Assembly (NCBI GenBank): GCA_949296425.1
Contig: CASFPN010000017.1
Location: forward strand, 53,936 to 117,935
DNA length: 64,000 nucleotides
Source: an uncultured bacterium
GTDB taxonomy: Bacteria; Cyanobacteriota; Vampirovibrionia; Gastranaerophilales; Gastranaerophilaceae
Reading direction: 5' to 3'
Part shown: positions 34,449 to 43,247 of the stretch, piece by piece
Numbering within the stretch: the first letter of the stretch is position 1
How the letters are laid out: each line of letters opens with the position of its first letter
The notes under the pieces: generated by a model
Told to the model about the DNA's origin: nothing
What the model saw: only the letters and a program-made list of their open reading frames with translations
Databases searched by the model: none
Position numbers and translations under genes: made by a program

Positions 34449-35516
34449 TTATAAAACCTGTCTGCCAAATAAAGTCATATCAATTTTTCCGTTTTTAAAA
34501 TTCAAAGTAATTATATTCTGTCGTATTCTTTTTAATTTGTTGTTTAGTTCCGTTCTTTTTAGAATTTTTAAATATTTTTGCGGCTCGTTTATGAGTGTCA
34601 TAAAATCTTTTTTATTAATCCTTTTGAAAAACTCATCTTTTAAAAGCCCTGAATTGTAAGCCTTTTTAAAATCTTCTGCGAAAAACTCCAAAAACTCGGA
34701 CTTTAATGAATCTTCAAGGCGTAATGCGGAACTCACATAGCTTGTGTATTTTGTAATTTCTTCAATTTCTTTATAATTCGCCTTTAACTGCGGATATTCG
34801 TCCAAAAATCTGTCAATTTCATTGTATTCATCGCATACACAATAAATTTTTGTTTTACTTTTTACAGATGAATTCATATTGTCCTGCCTGTAATAAAGGT
34901 ATGCTTTGTCGGTTAAAATTACACGTTCGGCAAGTGCAAAAACTTTAAAGGTAAATGCGAGATCCTGATAGCTTGCACCCGGAGTTTCCATAAATCTTAT
35001 ATTAAATTTGTTCAAAAATTCCTTTTTGTAAATTGCACTCCAAACAGAAGGATTCAGGCGTAATAAGGTTTTATCCAGTTTAGAATTTGTAAGTTTAAAA
35101 GTTTTGGCGGAGGAAATGTTGTTGCGTTTTCTTGCAAATCTGTTTTTGCTCCAGTATAAATACCAGTTGCTTTTTGCAATGTCTGCATCATATTTTTTGG
35201 CAAGATTGTATAAATCTTCAAACATGTGTTTATCAGCAAAATCATCAGATTCAATAATCCCGATATATTCTCCTGTTGCCGCATTTATCCCCGTATTCAT
35301 GGTGTGCCCGTAACCGGAATTTGATTTGTTAATAACAACTATGCGTTTGTCGGTTTTGGCATATTCTGTTAAAATTTCAAGTGAGGAATCCGTTGAACCG
35401 TCATTAACGCAGATGATTTCTATATCTTTAAGAGTTTGATTAATAATGCTCTCAATACATTCGCGAAGATATTTTTCAACATTAAAAACAGGGACGACAA
35501 CGCTTACTTTAGCCAT
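34449..35516 (-). CDS. Family 2 glycosyltransferase
   Basis: The 355-residue product has a GT-A fold of family GT2: KVSVVVPVFNVEKYLRECIESI at the N-terminus, EIICVNDGSTDSSLEIL (nucleotide-binding DGS), GYGHTMNTGINAATGEYIGIIESDDFAD (catalytic DD near 90) and YQDLAFTFKVFALAE (ED-like acceptor motif). It is an inverting transferase, probably using a nucleotide sugar in the cytoplasm; with glf immediately upstream (8-base overlap) UDP-galactofuranose is a plausible donor. The C-terminal 120 residues are helical and not diagnostic. Confidence 0.92.
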   Translation of the reverse strand: MAKVSVVVPVFNVEKYLRECIESIINQTLKDIEIICVNDGSTDSSLEILTEYAKTDKRIVVINKSNSGYGHTMNTGINAATGEYIGIIESDDFADKHMFEDLYNLAKKYDADIAKSNWYLYWSKNRFARKRNNISSAKTFKLTNSKLDKTLLRLNPSVWSAIYKKEFLNKFNIRFMETPGASYQDLAFTFKVFALAERVILTDKAYLYYRQDNMNSSVKSKTKIYCVCDEYNEIDRFLDEYPQLKANYKEIEEITKYTSYVSSALRLEDSLKSEFLEFFAEDFKKAYNSGLLKDEFFKRINKKDFMTLINEPQKYLKILKRTELNNKLKRIRQNIITLNFKNGKIDMTLFGRQVL

Positions 35517-36639
35517 TATTTATCTCCTCAAATAAATTCAAAGCTCTTTCAACCGCTTTATCCATATCATAGTATTTGTAATCACCCAGACGTCCTAAAA
35601 AATATATATTTTCAGATTTTTCTTCAATATATTTATCGTAAATCTTTTGTGTTTCCAAAGTGGCTATAGGGTAGTACCTTTCATTTTTGCCATTTTCAAA
35701 TTCTTCTGAATATTCTTTAGCTATAACTGTATTTTCTGATTTGTCGTTAAGATAATATTTATATTCATGTATTCTTGTAAAGTCGTAGTTGCAAGGATAG
35801 TTTACAACCGCATTTGACTGGTAAAACTCCCTGTTATGCGTTTCAAATTTAAAATGAACGCTCCTGTATGGGAGTTCGCCGAATTTGTAATCGTAAAGTT
35901 CATCAATTGAGCCTGTGTAGAAAATCCGGCAATTTTTTATTAAATCAGGATTTTCCGATGTAAAGTTTTTGAAATCTGTATTTAATTTAACTTCAATATT
36001 GGGATGGTTCAAAATATTTTCAACCATTTTGGTATAACCGTGTAACGGTATTCCCTGATATTTGTCCTGAAAATATCTGTTATCTCGGCTTATAAACACT
36101 GGCACACGTGAGGTTACCGCTGAATCTATTTCGTCAGGATTTTTGCCCCACTGCTTAGAGGTGTAGTGCAAAAACACTTTTTCATAAATATAATCCGCGA
36201 GAAATTTCAAATCTTTGTCGTTCTGCGTTTGAAATTTAAGTATAGGAACTTTGGTATTATATTCAAAGTTATTTAACAGTTTTTCTTCAAGCCTTTGTGC
36301 CAATGTTTTTGGAAAAACGTCATAAAGCGTATTTAGATTAAATGGTATAGTTGTTTCAATTCCGTCAATAAGCGCAACAACTTTATGCATATAAATATTA
36401 AATGATGTAAAACGCTTTAAAAATTGCCATACTTTTTTATTGTTAGTATGAAAAATATGTGAACCGTATTTGTGGATAACAATGCCGTTTTCATCTTTAT
36501 AATCGTATATGTTACCTGCAATATGAGTCTTTTTGTCAATTACAAGAACATTTTCACCGTTATCAGCCAGAAGTCTTGCGATTACCGCACCTGAAATTCC
36601 ACATCCCACAACTAAATTTTTGTCATATTTCATCATCAT
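35509..36639 (-). CDS. glf: UDP-galactopyranose mutase
   Basis: Glf interconverts UDP-galactopyranose and UDP-galactofuranose using reduced FAD. The 376-residue product has the N-terminal dinucleotide fold LVVGCGISGAVIARLLADNGENVLVIDK and the mutase signatures HIAGNIYDY, HKYGSHIFHTN, FHYTSKQWGKNPDEI-like text (here LHYTSKQWGK), RVPVFISRDNRYFQDKYQGIP and YFLGRLGDYKYYDMD. Length is normal. Three ATGs stand in a row; AAGAGAG best fits the third (36633), giving two residues less. It heads a tight four-gene operon for a galactofuranose-containing surface glycan. Confidence 0.96.
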   Translation of the reverse strand: MMMKYDKNLVVGCGISGAVIARLLADNGENVLVIDKKTHIAGNIYDYKDENGIVIHKYGSHIFHTNNKKVWQFLKRFTSFNIYMHKVVALIDGIETTIPFNLNTLYDVFPKTLAQRLEEKLLNNFEYNTKVPILKFQTQNDKDLKFLADYIYEKVFLHYTSKQWGKNPDEIDSAVTSRVPVFISRDNRYFQDKYQGIPLHGYTKMVENILNHPNIEVKLNTDFKNFTSENPDLIKNCRIFYTGSIDELYDYKFGELPYRSVHFKFETHNREFYQSNAVVNYPCNYDFTRIHEYKYYLNDKSENTVIAKEYSEEFENGKNERYYPIATLETQKIYDKYIEEKSENIYFLGRLGDYKYYDMDKAVERALNLFEEINNG

Positions 36640-36713
36640 ACTCTCTTGTGTAAGATGATATTACAAAAACAAAAATTTGTCCATTTGTCAGCAATAGCTG
36701 TTACTGAAATATT

Positions 36714-37403
36714 TTAATAATTCATTTCCCAGTTGGCAGCCTCAAGAGTTGAATAGCAGAACCTCCCCATAGCTGATTTTGTACAAGAATTTTGACATAA
36801 TGCAGGTGATTCATTCTGTTTGCAAGCCACAAGATTATCTACAGCTGCCGGAGCTTCTCCGCTAACTGTCCCCTGTTTGTCAATGTAGAAGGTAAACATG
36901 TCTCTCCCGCCGATATTTGGACCTTTCGTACCGTTAGTATCCATTAACACCGTTAAATATGGCCGCCCTGCTATAAATGGTTCATTTCGACCATCATTTT
37001 GTCCTACCACGTTTATGCAAATTGCTGCTGAATTGGCAAGTACGTATGAATTGCCGCCGCAGCTTACTGTACCGCTATTGCCGGTTATTGAACGATAACT
37101 CGGGGCAAAACATGAAGTATCATTACTTGAGCATGTTTTTAATATTTTAAGATTTGAGGTAACAAATGAGTTAATACCGCCACCTTTGAATATCCCGGTA
37201 GATGCAAGGCTTGTTTTACCTTCTGCCGTAATATACATGTCAACGGCATTGGCAAGTTCCTGTGAAGCTTTCCTTATCTGAACTGTTTGTGCTTCTTTGC
37301 GGTAATCAGATATTAAAGCAGGCATTGTAAGTGCGGAAATAACTCCGATTATACTTAATGTAATTAATATTTCAGCTAAAGTAAATGCAAATTTTTTATT
37401 CAT
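36714..37403 (-). CDS. Type IV pilin-like (prepilin) protein
   Basis: The 229-residue product starts MNKKFA followed by FTLAEILITLSIIGVISALTM, a classic prepilin leader with Glu at +5 and a 20-residue hydrophobic helix. The peptidase would cut after Ala 6. The globular part has Cys pairs (KTCSSNDTSCF; CKQNESPALCQNSC) and PNIGGRDMFTFYIDKQG, a segment shared with the next pilin-like protein. ATG 37403 has AGAGGA upstream. It is probably a minor pilin or pseudopilin of a type IV pilus or type II secretion-like system; the assembly genes are not in this window. Confidence 0.88.
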   Translation of the reverse strand: MNKKFAFTLAEILITLSIIGVISALTMPALISDYRKEAQTVQIRKASQELANAVDMYITAEGKTSLASTGIFKGGGINSFVTSNLKILKTCSSNDTSCFAPSYRSITGNSGTVSCGGNSYVLANSAAICINVVGQNDGRNEPFIAGRPYLTVLMDTNGTKGPNIGGRDMFTFYIDKQGTVSGEAPAAVDNLVACKQNESPALCQNSCTKSAMGRFCYSTLEAANWEMNY

Positions 37404-37449
37404 AATTTATCCTCTTTTATTCGTTTACCTGTTTTTTAGGTGAACATTT

Positions 37450-38163
37450 TTAGTAATTTATTTTCCAGTCATCATTTAGTATTTTCCCGAAACAACCGAC
37501 TCCTGTACTGGATGTAAGACATTTGGATTCAAATAAAGTATTTCTTTCTGCTTCTGCCGTACCGTCTTTAATTTTTTCGGGGCCGATATAAGAATCCTCG
37601 TCACCGTCATCAATGGTATAAAAGTCATATATATAGAATGAAAACATATCCAGTCCGCCGATATTGGGTTTTTCTGTTCCGTTTACATCCAGATATACAT
37701 GTGCAGGAACTGCATCTTTTGCTTCTATATCTTCCTCTTCGTCAGCACTGACCGGCGCTTGTCCGGGTATTATACAAATTGCAGCTCCGCCTTTGACAAG
37801 AACACTTTGCCCGCTGCAGGAAAAAGGAACTTGTGTTGCAGATCTAATCGAACGGTAAGAATTTGCAAAACAAGGCTGGGCTGTAGAACCACAATCAGTT
37901 GTTATTGTATAATAATCATCTAAATACCCGTTTACATCTGTAACTAATTTTGATTTATAAAAACTTTTATTATAATTGTCAGTATGCAATAATACCAGAT
38001 TCTCCTGCATCTCGACATAATTTTTTTTAAGCATTGCAAGCATAGAACTATTTTGATAATTTGCAACGACCGCAGGTACCGTAATTGCTGCAATTATGCC
38101 GATAATGGCCATTGCAATAAGCATCTCCGATGTGGTAAAACCAAAATAAGCTTCACTTTTCAT
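37450..38163 (-). CDS. Type IV pilin-like (prepilin) protein
   Basis: The 237-residue product has an N-terminus reading MKSEAYFG then FTTSEMLIAMAIIGIIAAIT, again with Glu at +5 after a Gly cleavage site. CGSTAQPCFANSYRSIRSA and PNIGGLDMFSFYIYDF correspond to CSSNDTSCFAPSYRSITG and PNIGGRDMFTFYID in the neighbour, so the two are paralogues. It carries an acidic insert (DEEEDIEAKD near 155). AGGGAAG lies nine bases before the ATG. The two genes are 46 bases apart and probably co-transcribed, with this one first. Confidence 0.87.
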   Translation of the reverse strand: MKSEAYFGFTTSEMLIAMAIIGIIAAITVPAVVANYQNSSMLAMLKKNYVEMQENLVLLHTDNYNKSFYKSKLVTDVNGYLDDYYTITTDCGSTAQPCFANSYRSIRSATQVPFSCSGQSVLVKGGAAICIIPGQAPVSADEEEDIEAKDAVPAHVYLDVNGTEKPNIGGLDMFSFYIYDFYTIDDGDEDSYIGPEKIKDGTAEAERNTLFESKCLTSSTGVGCFGKILNDDWKINY

Positions 38164-38233
38164 AACTAAAACTTCCCTAATGTAACTGTTTCCATTATAA
38201 ACCGTTTTATGAAAAAAGTCAATGGTTTAAGGC

Positions 38234-38461
38234 CTAAACCTCGATAAACAGACGCTGTCCGACTATATTTTGTTTCCCGTTATAATAGCCGGCAAAATAA
38301 CCGCCCCTTACCGGAGTATTTTTTGCATAATTATTAAGATTATTTCCGTTATAGTTTACAAACGGATTATTGCTGTACGGATTGTTATTCCGTACAGGTA
38401 CTGTTACGCCTGTAGACTGGGGAACAAACATCTGTGATAATAAATTTACGATACCTGCCAT
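38234..38461 (-). CDS. Small Asn/Gly/Tyr-rich protein
   Basis: The 75-residue product has a good ribosome site (GAGGTAG) before ATG 38461. The middle is rich in Asn, Gly and Tyr (NNNPYSNNPFVNYNGNN, GGYFAGYYNGKQN), with no signal peptide or Cys. No family is recognised. It lies upstream of the pilin pair on the same strand with a 70-base gap. Confidence 0.65.
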   Translation of the reverse strand: MAGIVNLLSQMFVPQSTGVTVPVRNNNPYSNNPFVNYNGNNLNNYAKNTPVRGGYFAGYYNGKQNIVGQRLFIEV

Positions 38462-38590
38462 TTCTACGCTACCTCATTTTATAATAACTTTTTAATAAAA
38501 GATTTTATTTTGTCATTATTATAGCACAATGTACAAATAAATCTTAAATTTTCTTAATAAAATCATATATAAAGATGAGTATATTTGTTG

Positions 38591-38596
38591 TATAAT
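38591..38596 (+). promoter_or_regulatory. -10 hexamer six bases before the purD-like ATG (leaderless start)
   Basis: TATAAT, AATTCT, ATG 38603. Perfect hexamer, no ribosome-binding sequence. Confidence 0.6.
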
Positions 38597-38602
38597 AATT
38601 CT

Positions 38603-39850
38603 ATGGAAGGCAGTATAAAAAATGTTTTAATAGTTGGTTCCGGAGCTAAAGAATACGCTCTTATAAAAAAGTTAAAAAATTACGGGTGCAATATTTTTGT
38701 TGCTCCAGGTAATTCCATGATTGCTGAAATTGCTGACTGTATTGATATCCGGGAGGATAATATTAATGAACTTTTAATGTTTGCGGTTAAAAATTCAATT
38801 GATTTAACTATTGTGCCTTCTGAATCTGCAATAAAAAATAATATAACCGAACTCTTTCAGGCTAATGACCAGTTGATTTTTGCTCCGTCGGCTAAAAGTG
38901 CGGAATTTGCGCTTAGTCGGTCAGCTGCAAAGAAGCTTTTATATAAGCTGAAAATTCCGACTCCGCGCTTTGCGATTTTTGATAAACCTCAGCCTGCATA
39001 TGACTATTTAAAGAACGCTGTAATGCCGCAGGTTATAAGAACTGACAGAAATGCTTTGATTCAAGACCGGCTTGTCTGCACAACTTTTGCCTCTGCAAGA
39101 ACATTTGTTGATGATTTATTCTCAAAGGATGAAAAAACAGTTGTGCTGGAAGATTATGTTTATGGACATGAATTTACGCTATATGTCGTTACAGACGGCT
39201 ATAATGCCTTGCCGTTAGCTGTGGTTGCTAATTACAAATTTATGGAAGACGGTGAGGGCGGAATTTTAACAGACGGTATCGGTGCTTTTACGCCTGATTA
39301 TAAAGTGGCAAAAGAAATTGAAAATTCAATTATGCAAAATGTTGTTGAAAAACTCCTTGTTTCTCTTCAGAATCGTGAAATACCTTATCTCGGAATTTTA
39401 GGTCTTAATTGTGTGTTAAAAGATGGTGGTGATTATGTCATTTTAGACTTTAAACCCTTTTTGTCCGATTTTGATTGTGAAGCTGTGTTAAACCTTGTTA
39501 ATGAAAATTTGCTTACTCTGTTTCATGCCTGTGCTATCGGTTCTTTTGCAGATGATTACAATAGTATAAATGTTTCTGATAATGCTTCTGTTTCGTGTGT
39601 TTTGTTATCGCGTTGCGAAGGCAATATTATAAAGGGGCTTGATATGGTAGATTGCGATATTACGTATTTCCCAATCAAAAAAAATAAGTACCTTGAACAT
39701 GAAACTGCTGCCGGCAAAAACATTGTATTGACTAAAACAGCAAAAACACTGGCAAGAGCAAGAAAATATTTATATGAAGATATTGAACTTATAGATTTTC
39801 CCGCAAAAAAATACCGAACTGATATTTGCATGCAGGTTGATAATTTTTAA
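38603..39850 (+). CDS. Divergent PurD-like (GAR synthetase) ATP-grasp protein
   Basis: PurD joins phosphoribosylamine and glycine in purine synthesis. The 415-residue product keeps the overall PurD order: NVLIVGSGAKEYALIKKL, IVPSESA, FAPSAKSAEFALSRSAAKKLLYKLKIPTP, VVLEDYVYGHEFTLYVVTDG and YLGILGLNC. Several active-site blocks are changed. The glycine-rich KADGLAAGKGV loop is replaced by VIRTDRNALIQDRL, the GPNTGGMGAY loop by GGILTDGIGAF, and the metal-ligand EFNxRFGDPE block by DFKPFLSDFD. It may be a paralogue with another role or an inactive form. The start is six bases after TATAAT, so leaderless. dnaJ-like and queE follow. Confidence 0.72.
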   Translation: MEGSIKNVLIVGSGAKEYALIKKLKNYGCNIFVAPGNSMIAEIADCIDIREDNINELLMFAVKNSIDLTIVPSESAIKNNITELFQANDQLIFAPSAKSAEFALSRSAAKKLLYKLKIPTPRFAIFDKPQPAYDYLKNAVMPQVIRTDRNALIQDRLVCTTFASARTFVDDLFSKDEKTVVLEDYVYGHEFTLYVVTDGYNALPLAVVANYKFMEDGEGGILTDGIGAFTPDYKVAKEIENSIMQNVVEKLLVSLQNREIPYLGILGLNCVLKDGGDYVILDFKPFLSDFDCEAVLNLVNENLLTLFHACAIGSFADDYNSINVSDNASVSCVLLSRCEGNIIKGLDMVDCDITYFPIKKNKYLEHETAAGKNIVLTKTAKTLARARKYLYEDIELIDFPAKKYRTDICMQVDNF

Positions 39851-39871
39851 AACTTCATTATATATAAAAAT

Positions 39872-40864
39872 ATGAAGAATTATTATTCTATTCTTGGAGT
39901 TACACCTGACAGCAGTGATGCTGAAATTAAGTCGGCATACAGACGTTTGGCGCGTAAATTTCACCCTGATGTAAATCCTTCAGGTGCTGAGCGTTTTAAA
40001 GATATATCCGAAGCTTATGAAACTCTTTCAAATCCGAAAAAGAAACTGCAATATGATACGATAAACGGATTTTTTAAATCTGCTAAATCAGAAGAAAAAC
40101 AACATACATCATCTAATCAGGCTCAAGCTGAGTACAAAAAACAGTCTCAACAGGAGAGTAAAGCGAATTTTTCTAAAAAAGTAAATGATATATTTGAAGA
40201 ATTTTCAAAGCCAAAAGCCAAAAAAGAAAAACTTACACCTAAAAAGGGTGATGATATTTTGGAAGAAATTTCTATTCCAATAAAAGATTCTCTTAAAGGG
40301 TGTCAGAGAGTTGTTAATGTTATGCATACAACCCAGTGTCCCAGATGTAAGGGGCGAAAATTTATAAACGGTTCTGTCTGTTCTATTTGTAATGGCAGCG
40401 GAGAAGATAGTTTGCACAAAAAAATTACCGTTAAAATTCCTAAAAATGTTAAAAACGGGACAAAACTCCGTATACCGGGTGAAGGTGGTGCGGGCGTAAA
40501 CGGAGGAAAAAATGGAGATTTGTATATAAAAATCAAAATTGAACCAAATTCCCGAATAAATTTTGAGGACAATAATGTTATATACAATGTTCCAATAACC
40601 CCGTTTGAAGCGGTTTTGGGCGGTAATATTTTAATCCCGGCATTTGAGGGAGATTTATCTTTGAAAATTCCATCAAAAACTCATTCAGGCCAAAAATTCC
40701 GTCTTGCAGGACAAGGACTTAAACAAAACGGAAAAATCGGAGATATGATTGTCGTAGTGCATATTGAAATTCCTTATTCTTTGTCGGATGATGAAATCAG
40801 GCTTTATGAAAAGCTCAAAAAATTGTCTGCACAAAATATTAGAGAGAATTTGTTAAATGAGTAA
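39872..40864 (+). CDS. DnaJ/CbpA-like co-chaperone with a single zinc-ligand pair set
   Basis: The 330-residue product stimulates DnaK, as its N-terminal J domain (1-65) contains YYSILGVTPDSSDAEIKSAYRRLA and KFHPDVNPSG with HPD. A variable linker follows (70-125). The Cys region has only CPRCKGRK and CSICNGSG, two of the usual four CxxCxGxG repeats, so at most one zinc can be bound. The C-terminal substrate domains are normal (VKIPKNVKNGTKLRIPGEGG, FEAVLGGNILIPAFEG, FRLAGQGLKQNGKIGDM). It starts 21 bases after the purD-like gene and overlaps queE by eight bases. Confidence 0.9.
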   Translation: MKNYYSILGVTPDSSDAEIKSAYRRLARKFHPDVNPSGAERFKDISEAYETLSNPKKKLQYDTINGFFKSAKSEEKQHTSSNQAQAEYKKQSQQESKANFSKKVNDIFEEFSKPKAKKEKLTPKKGDDILEEISIPIKDSLKGCQRVVNVMHTTQCPRCKGRKFINGSVCSICNGSGEDSLHKKITVKIPKNVKNGTKLRIPGEGGAGVNGGKNGDLYIKIKIEPNSRINFEDNNVIYNVPITPFEAVLGGNILIPAFEGDLSLKIPSKTHSGQKFRLAGQGLKQNGKIGDMIVVVHIEIPYSLSDDEIRLYEKLKKLSAQNIRENLLNE

Positions 40865-41525
40865 AATTAAGATAAAAGAAATTTTTGAATCAATACAGGG
40901 TGAAGGCCCTTATGTGGGTTATAAGCAGCTATTTATCAGATTCTGTAATTGTAATTTAAAATGCAATTATTGTGATACGGAATTTTCCGCAGGGAATGAA
41001 TTTTTCGAGTATAACCCCTGTGAACTTGCAGATGCTGTCATTAAATATCGAAATATTCACTCTGTATCTTTAACGGGGGGAGAACCGCTTTTAGCTGTTG
41101 ACTTTTTGAAAGAATTTTTGCCCCGTGTAAACAAGAAAATTTATCTTGAAACAAATGCTACACTTGCTGACAAATTTATTGAAATAAAATCTTTTATTGA
41201 CATTGTTTCAGCTGATATAAAACTTGAAAGTGCAACAGGGATAAAAGATTCTTATAAATTCCATGACAAATTTTTTGAAGCCTGCACGGGAGTTGAAACT
41301 TTTGCGAAGATAGTTTTTAATGACAGAATATCTGATGAAGAAATTTTAAATTGCTGTGCACTGGGCAAAAAATACAATATAGAATTGATTTTGCAGCCTG
41401 AAATGATTGGAGATGAAATGGCAGTATCTTCAGAATTTTCATCATTTGTTCTTGATAAATTTATTGAACAATATGAAAAAGTAAGGCTCATACCGCAGGT
41501 TCATAAGTTTTTAAATCTCAGATAA
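40857..41525 (+). CDS. queE: 7-carboxy-7-deazaguanine synthase
   Basis: QueE is a radical SAM enzyme forming CDG, the base precursor of queuosine. The 222-residue product has IFESIQGEGPYVGYKQLFIRF at the N-terminus, the cluster motif CNLKCNYCDTEF (CxxxCxxC, about residues 33-40), and SLTGGEPLLA near 77. YLETNAT and a C-terminal RLIPQVHKFL follow. Length and motif order are those of QueE. It overlaps the dnaJ-like gene, so the two are co-translated. The rest of the queuosine pathway is not in the window. Confidence 0.93.
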   Translation: MSKIKIKEIFESIQGEGPYVGYKQLFIRFCNCNLKCNYCDTEFSAGNEFFEYNPCELADAVIKYRNIHSVSLTGGEPLLAVDFLKEFLPRVNKKIYLETNATLADKFIEIKSFIDIVSADIKLESATGIKDSYKFHDKFFEACTGVETFAKIVFNDRISDEEILNCCALGKKYNIELILQPEMIGDEMAVSSEFSSFVLDKFIEQYEKVRLIPQVHKFLNLR

Positions 41526-41561
41526 AAATTATTTTTTCATCATTATTTTTTACTAGGGAGA

Positions 41562-41691
41562 TATATCGCAGTTTACACAAAACAATGTCTAAATTGTCAC
41601 CCTGAACTCGTTTCAGGGTTTAACTGTTATGAGATGCTGAAACTAGTTCAGCATGACGTTTTCACACATAATTGGTGTAAACTGCGATATA
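41562..41691. mobile_element. MITE-like element with 17-bp terminal inverted repeats
   Basis: TATATCGCAGTTTACAC at 41562-41578 is perfectly inverted at 41675-41691. The 130-base interior holds two hairpins of the REP family: CCCTGAA/TTCAGGG and ATGCTGAA/TTCAGCAT. There is no coding capacity. A partial copy lies at 53172-53230. It separates queE from def. Confidence 0.7.
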
Positions 41692-41762
41692 ATTCCATTT
41701 TACTAATTGTTGTCTTTTGTAAAGTTTTGTTATACAATTTTTTATAAAAGAAGGGAATAAGA

Positions 41763-42332
41763 ATGTCTGTAAAAAAAGTTTTGCAATACGGTGAAAAGTC
41801 TTTGAGAGAACCATCTAAAGAAGTTCATAAGGTTTCTAAAAAAATTCAGGAACTTGTCCAGGATTTACTTGATACAATGTATGCTAAAAACGGTGTAGGT
41901 TTAGCTGCTCCTCAAATAGGAGTCAACTATAGGGTCTTTGTTGTTGATGTCTCCAAAAATGATGAACCGTTAAATCCGATTGTTTTTATTAATCCTAAAA
42001 TTATTAAAAAATCCGGAGCTATTATTGCTCAGGAAGGTTGTATAAGCTTTCCGGAAGCCTACACTGATGTCAAACGATATAAAAATGTTATGGTTAAGGC
42101 TCTTGATATTCACGGCCGTTCCTTTGTACTGGAAGCAAAAGACGGATGTCTGTTAGCGCGTGCAATTCAGCATGAAAACGACCATTTAGATGGAATTTTA
42201 TTTATTGACCACTGTGTTAACAGATTTGAAACTGATGAAATCCTTTCTAAACATCATCTTCCACCGGTGGAACCGGCCAAATTAGTTTCAGAGCCTGAGC
42301 TTGACAAGGAGCTTGAAAAAGAACATGATTAA
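41763..42332 (+). CDS. def: Peptide deformylase
   Basis: Def removes the N-formyl group from nascent proteins. The 189-residue product has all three metal/active-site motifs: GVGLAAPQIG (about 46-55), EGCISFP with the metal-binding Cys (about 95-101), and QHENDHLDG (HExxH, about 138-146). ATG 41763 follows AAGGGA. Its end overlaps the start of fmt by eight bases, the classic def-fmt pair that couples formylation and deformylation. Confidence 0.97.
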   Translation: MSVKKVLQYGEKSLREPSKEVHKVSKKIQELVQDLLDTMYAKNGVGLAAPQIGVNYRVFVVDVSKNDEPLNPIVFINPKIIKKSGAIIAQEGCISFPEAYTDVKRYKNVMVKALDIHGRSFVLEAKDGCLLARAIQHENDHLDGILFIDHCVNRFETDEILSKHHLPPVEPAKLVSEPELDKELEKEHD

Positions 42333-43236
42333 TATTGTTTTTTTCGGAACCCCGAAAATAGCTTTGAATTCTCTTGAATATCTTTATAATTCTAAAGATA
42401 TTAATGTCCTTGCAGTTGTTACACAGCCGGATAAACCGTCAGGCAGAGGACACAAAATATCGATGTCTCCGATAAAAGAATTTGCTATTGCGAAGGAAAT
42501 TCCTGTTTTCCAACCGAAGTCAATAAGAAAAGAACCTGATATTCAAGATAAATTGAAAAAATTAAATCCTGACTTTTTTGTAACATTTGCTTTCGGACAA
42601 ATATTGTCTCAGGAAGTTTTGGATATACCTAAATATGAAACAATAAACCTTCATGCTTCGCTTTTGCCGAAATACCGCGGTGCAAATCCGATTCAGCGTG
42701 CAATAATAAACGGTGATAAACAAACAGGAATCTGTACAATGATAACAGAACTCGGACTTGATTGCGGTGATGTATGTCTGAAAGAAGTCATTGACATCAC
42801 GGATAAGATGACTTGCGTTGATTTATTTGACATTATAAGCGAAAAATCTCCGGCTTTGATTGAAAAAACTTTAACAGGTCTTCTCAATAATACAATTATC
42901 CCTCAAAAACAGTGTGAAGAAGGTATTTGTATGGCAAACAAACTTACTAAAGAAGAAACTCAAATCGATTGGAATAAATCAGCTGATGAGATACATAATT
43001 TAGTAAGAGGAATATATAAATTCCCCTCAGCCTATTTTATGCATAACGGGAAAATTATAAAAGTTCTTGAAACAATTGTTGTAAAAGAATCCGGAAAGTG
43101 CGGTGAATTTATGAGGATTTCTAAAGACGGAATTTTAGTCGGCTGCGGTAAAGATTCTATTCTTCTGGTTAAAGTTAAACCGGAAGGAAAGGGGGAAATG
43201 TTTGCAAGAGATTGGGCTAACGGCCTGCATAAGTAA
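42325..43236 (+). CDS. fmt: Methionyl-tRNA formyltransferase
   Basis: Fmt formylates initiator Met-tRNA using 10-formyltetrahydrofolate. From ATG 42325 the product is 303 residues. It shows NIVFFGTPKIALNSLEYL, VTQPDKPSGRGHKISMSPIKE, ETINLHASLLPKYRGANPIQRAI (catalytic Asn and His, SLLPxYRG) and TGICTMITELGLDCGDV. The C-terminal tRNA-binding domain follows. ATG 42325 opens the mature fold; TTG 42301 lies further upstream in frame. AAGGAG is 14 bases before the ATG, so coupling to def translation is more likely. Confidence 0.97.
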   Translation: MINIVFFGTPKIALNSLEYLYNSKDINVLAVVTQPDKPSGRGHKISMSPIKEFAIAKEIPVFQPKSIRKEPDIQDKLKKLNPDFFVTFAFGQILSQEVLDIPKYETINLHASLLPKYRGANPIQRAIINGDKQTGICTMITELGLDCGDVCLKEVIDITDKMTCVDLFDIISEKSPALIEKTLTGLLNNTIIPQKQCEEGICMANKLTKEETQIDWNKSADEIHNLVRGIYKFPSAYFMHNGKIIKVLETIVVKESGKCGEFMRISKDGILVGCGKDSILLVKVKPEGKGEMFARDWANGLHK

Positions 43237-43247
43237 AGGGAGTTGTG

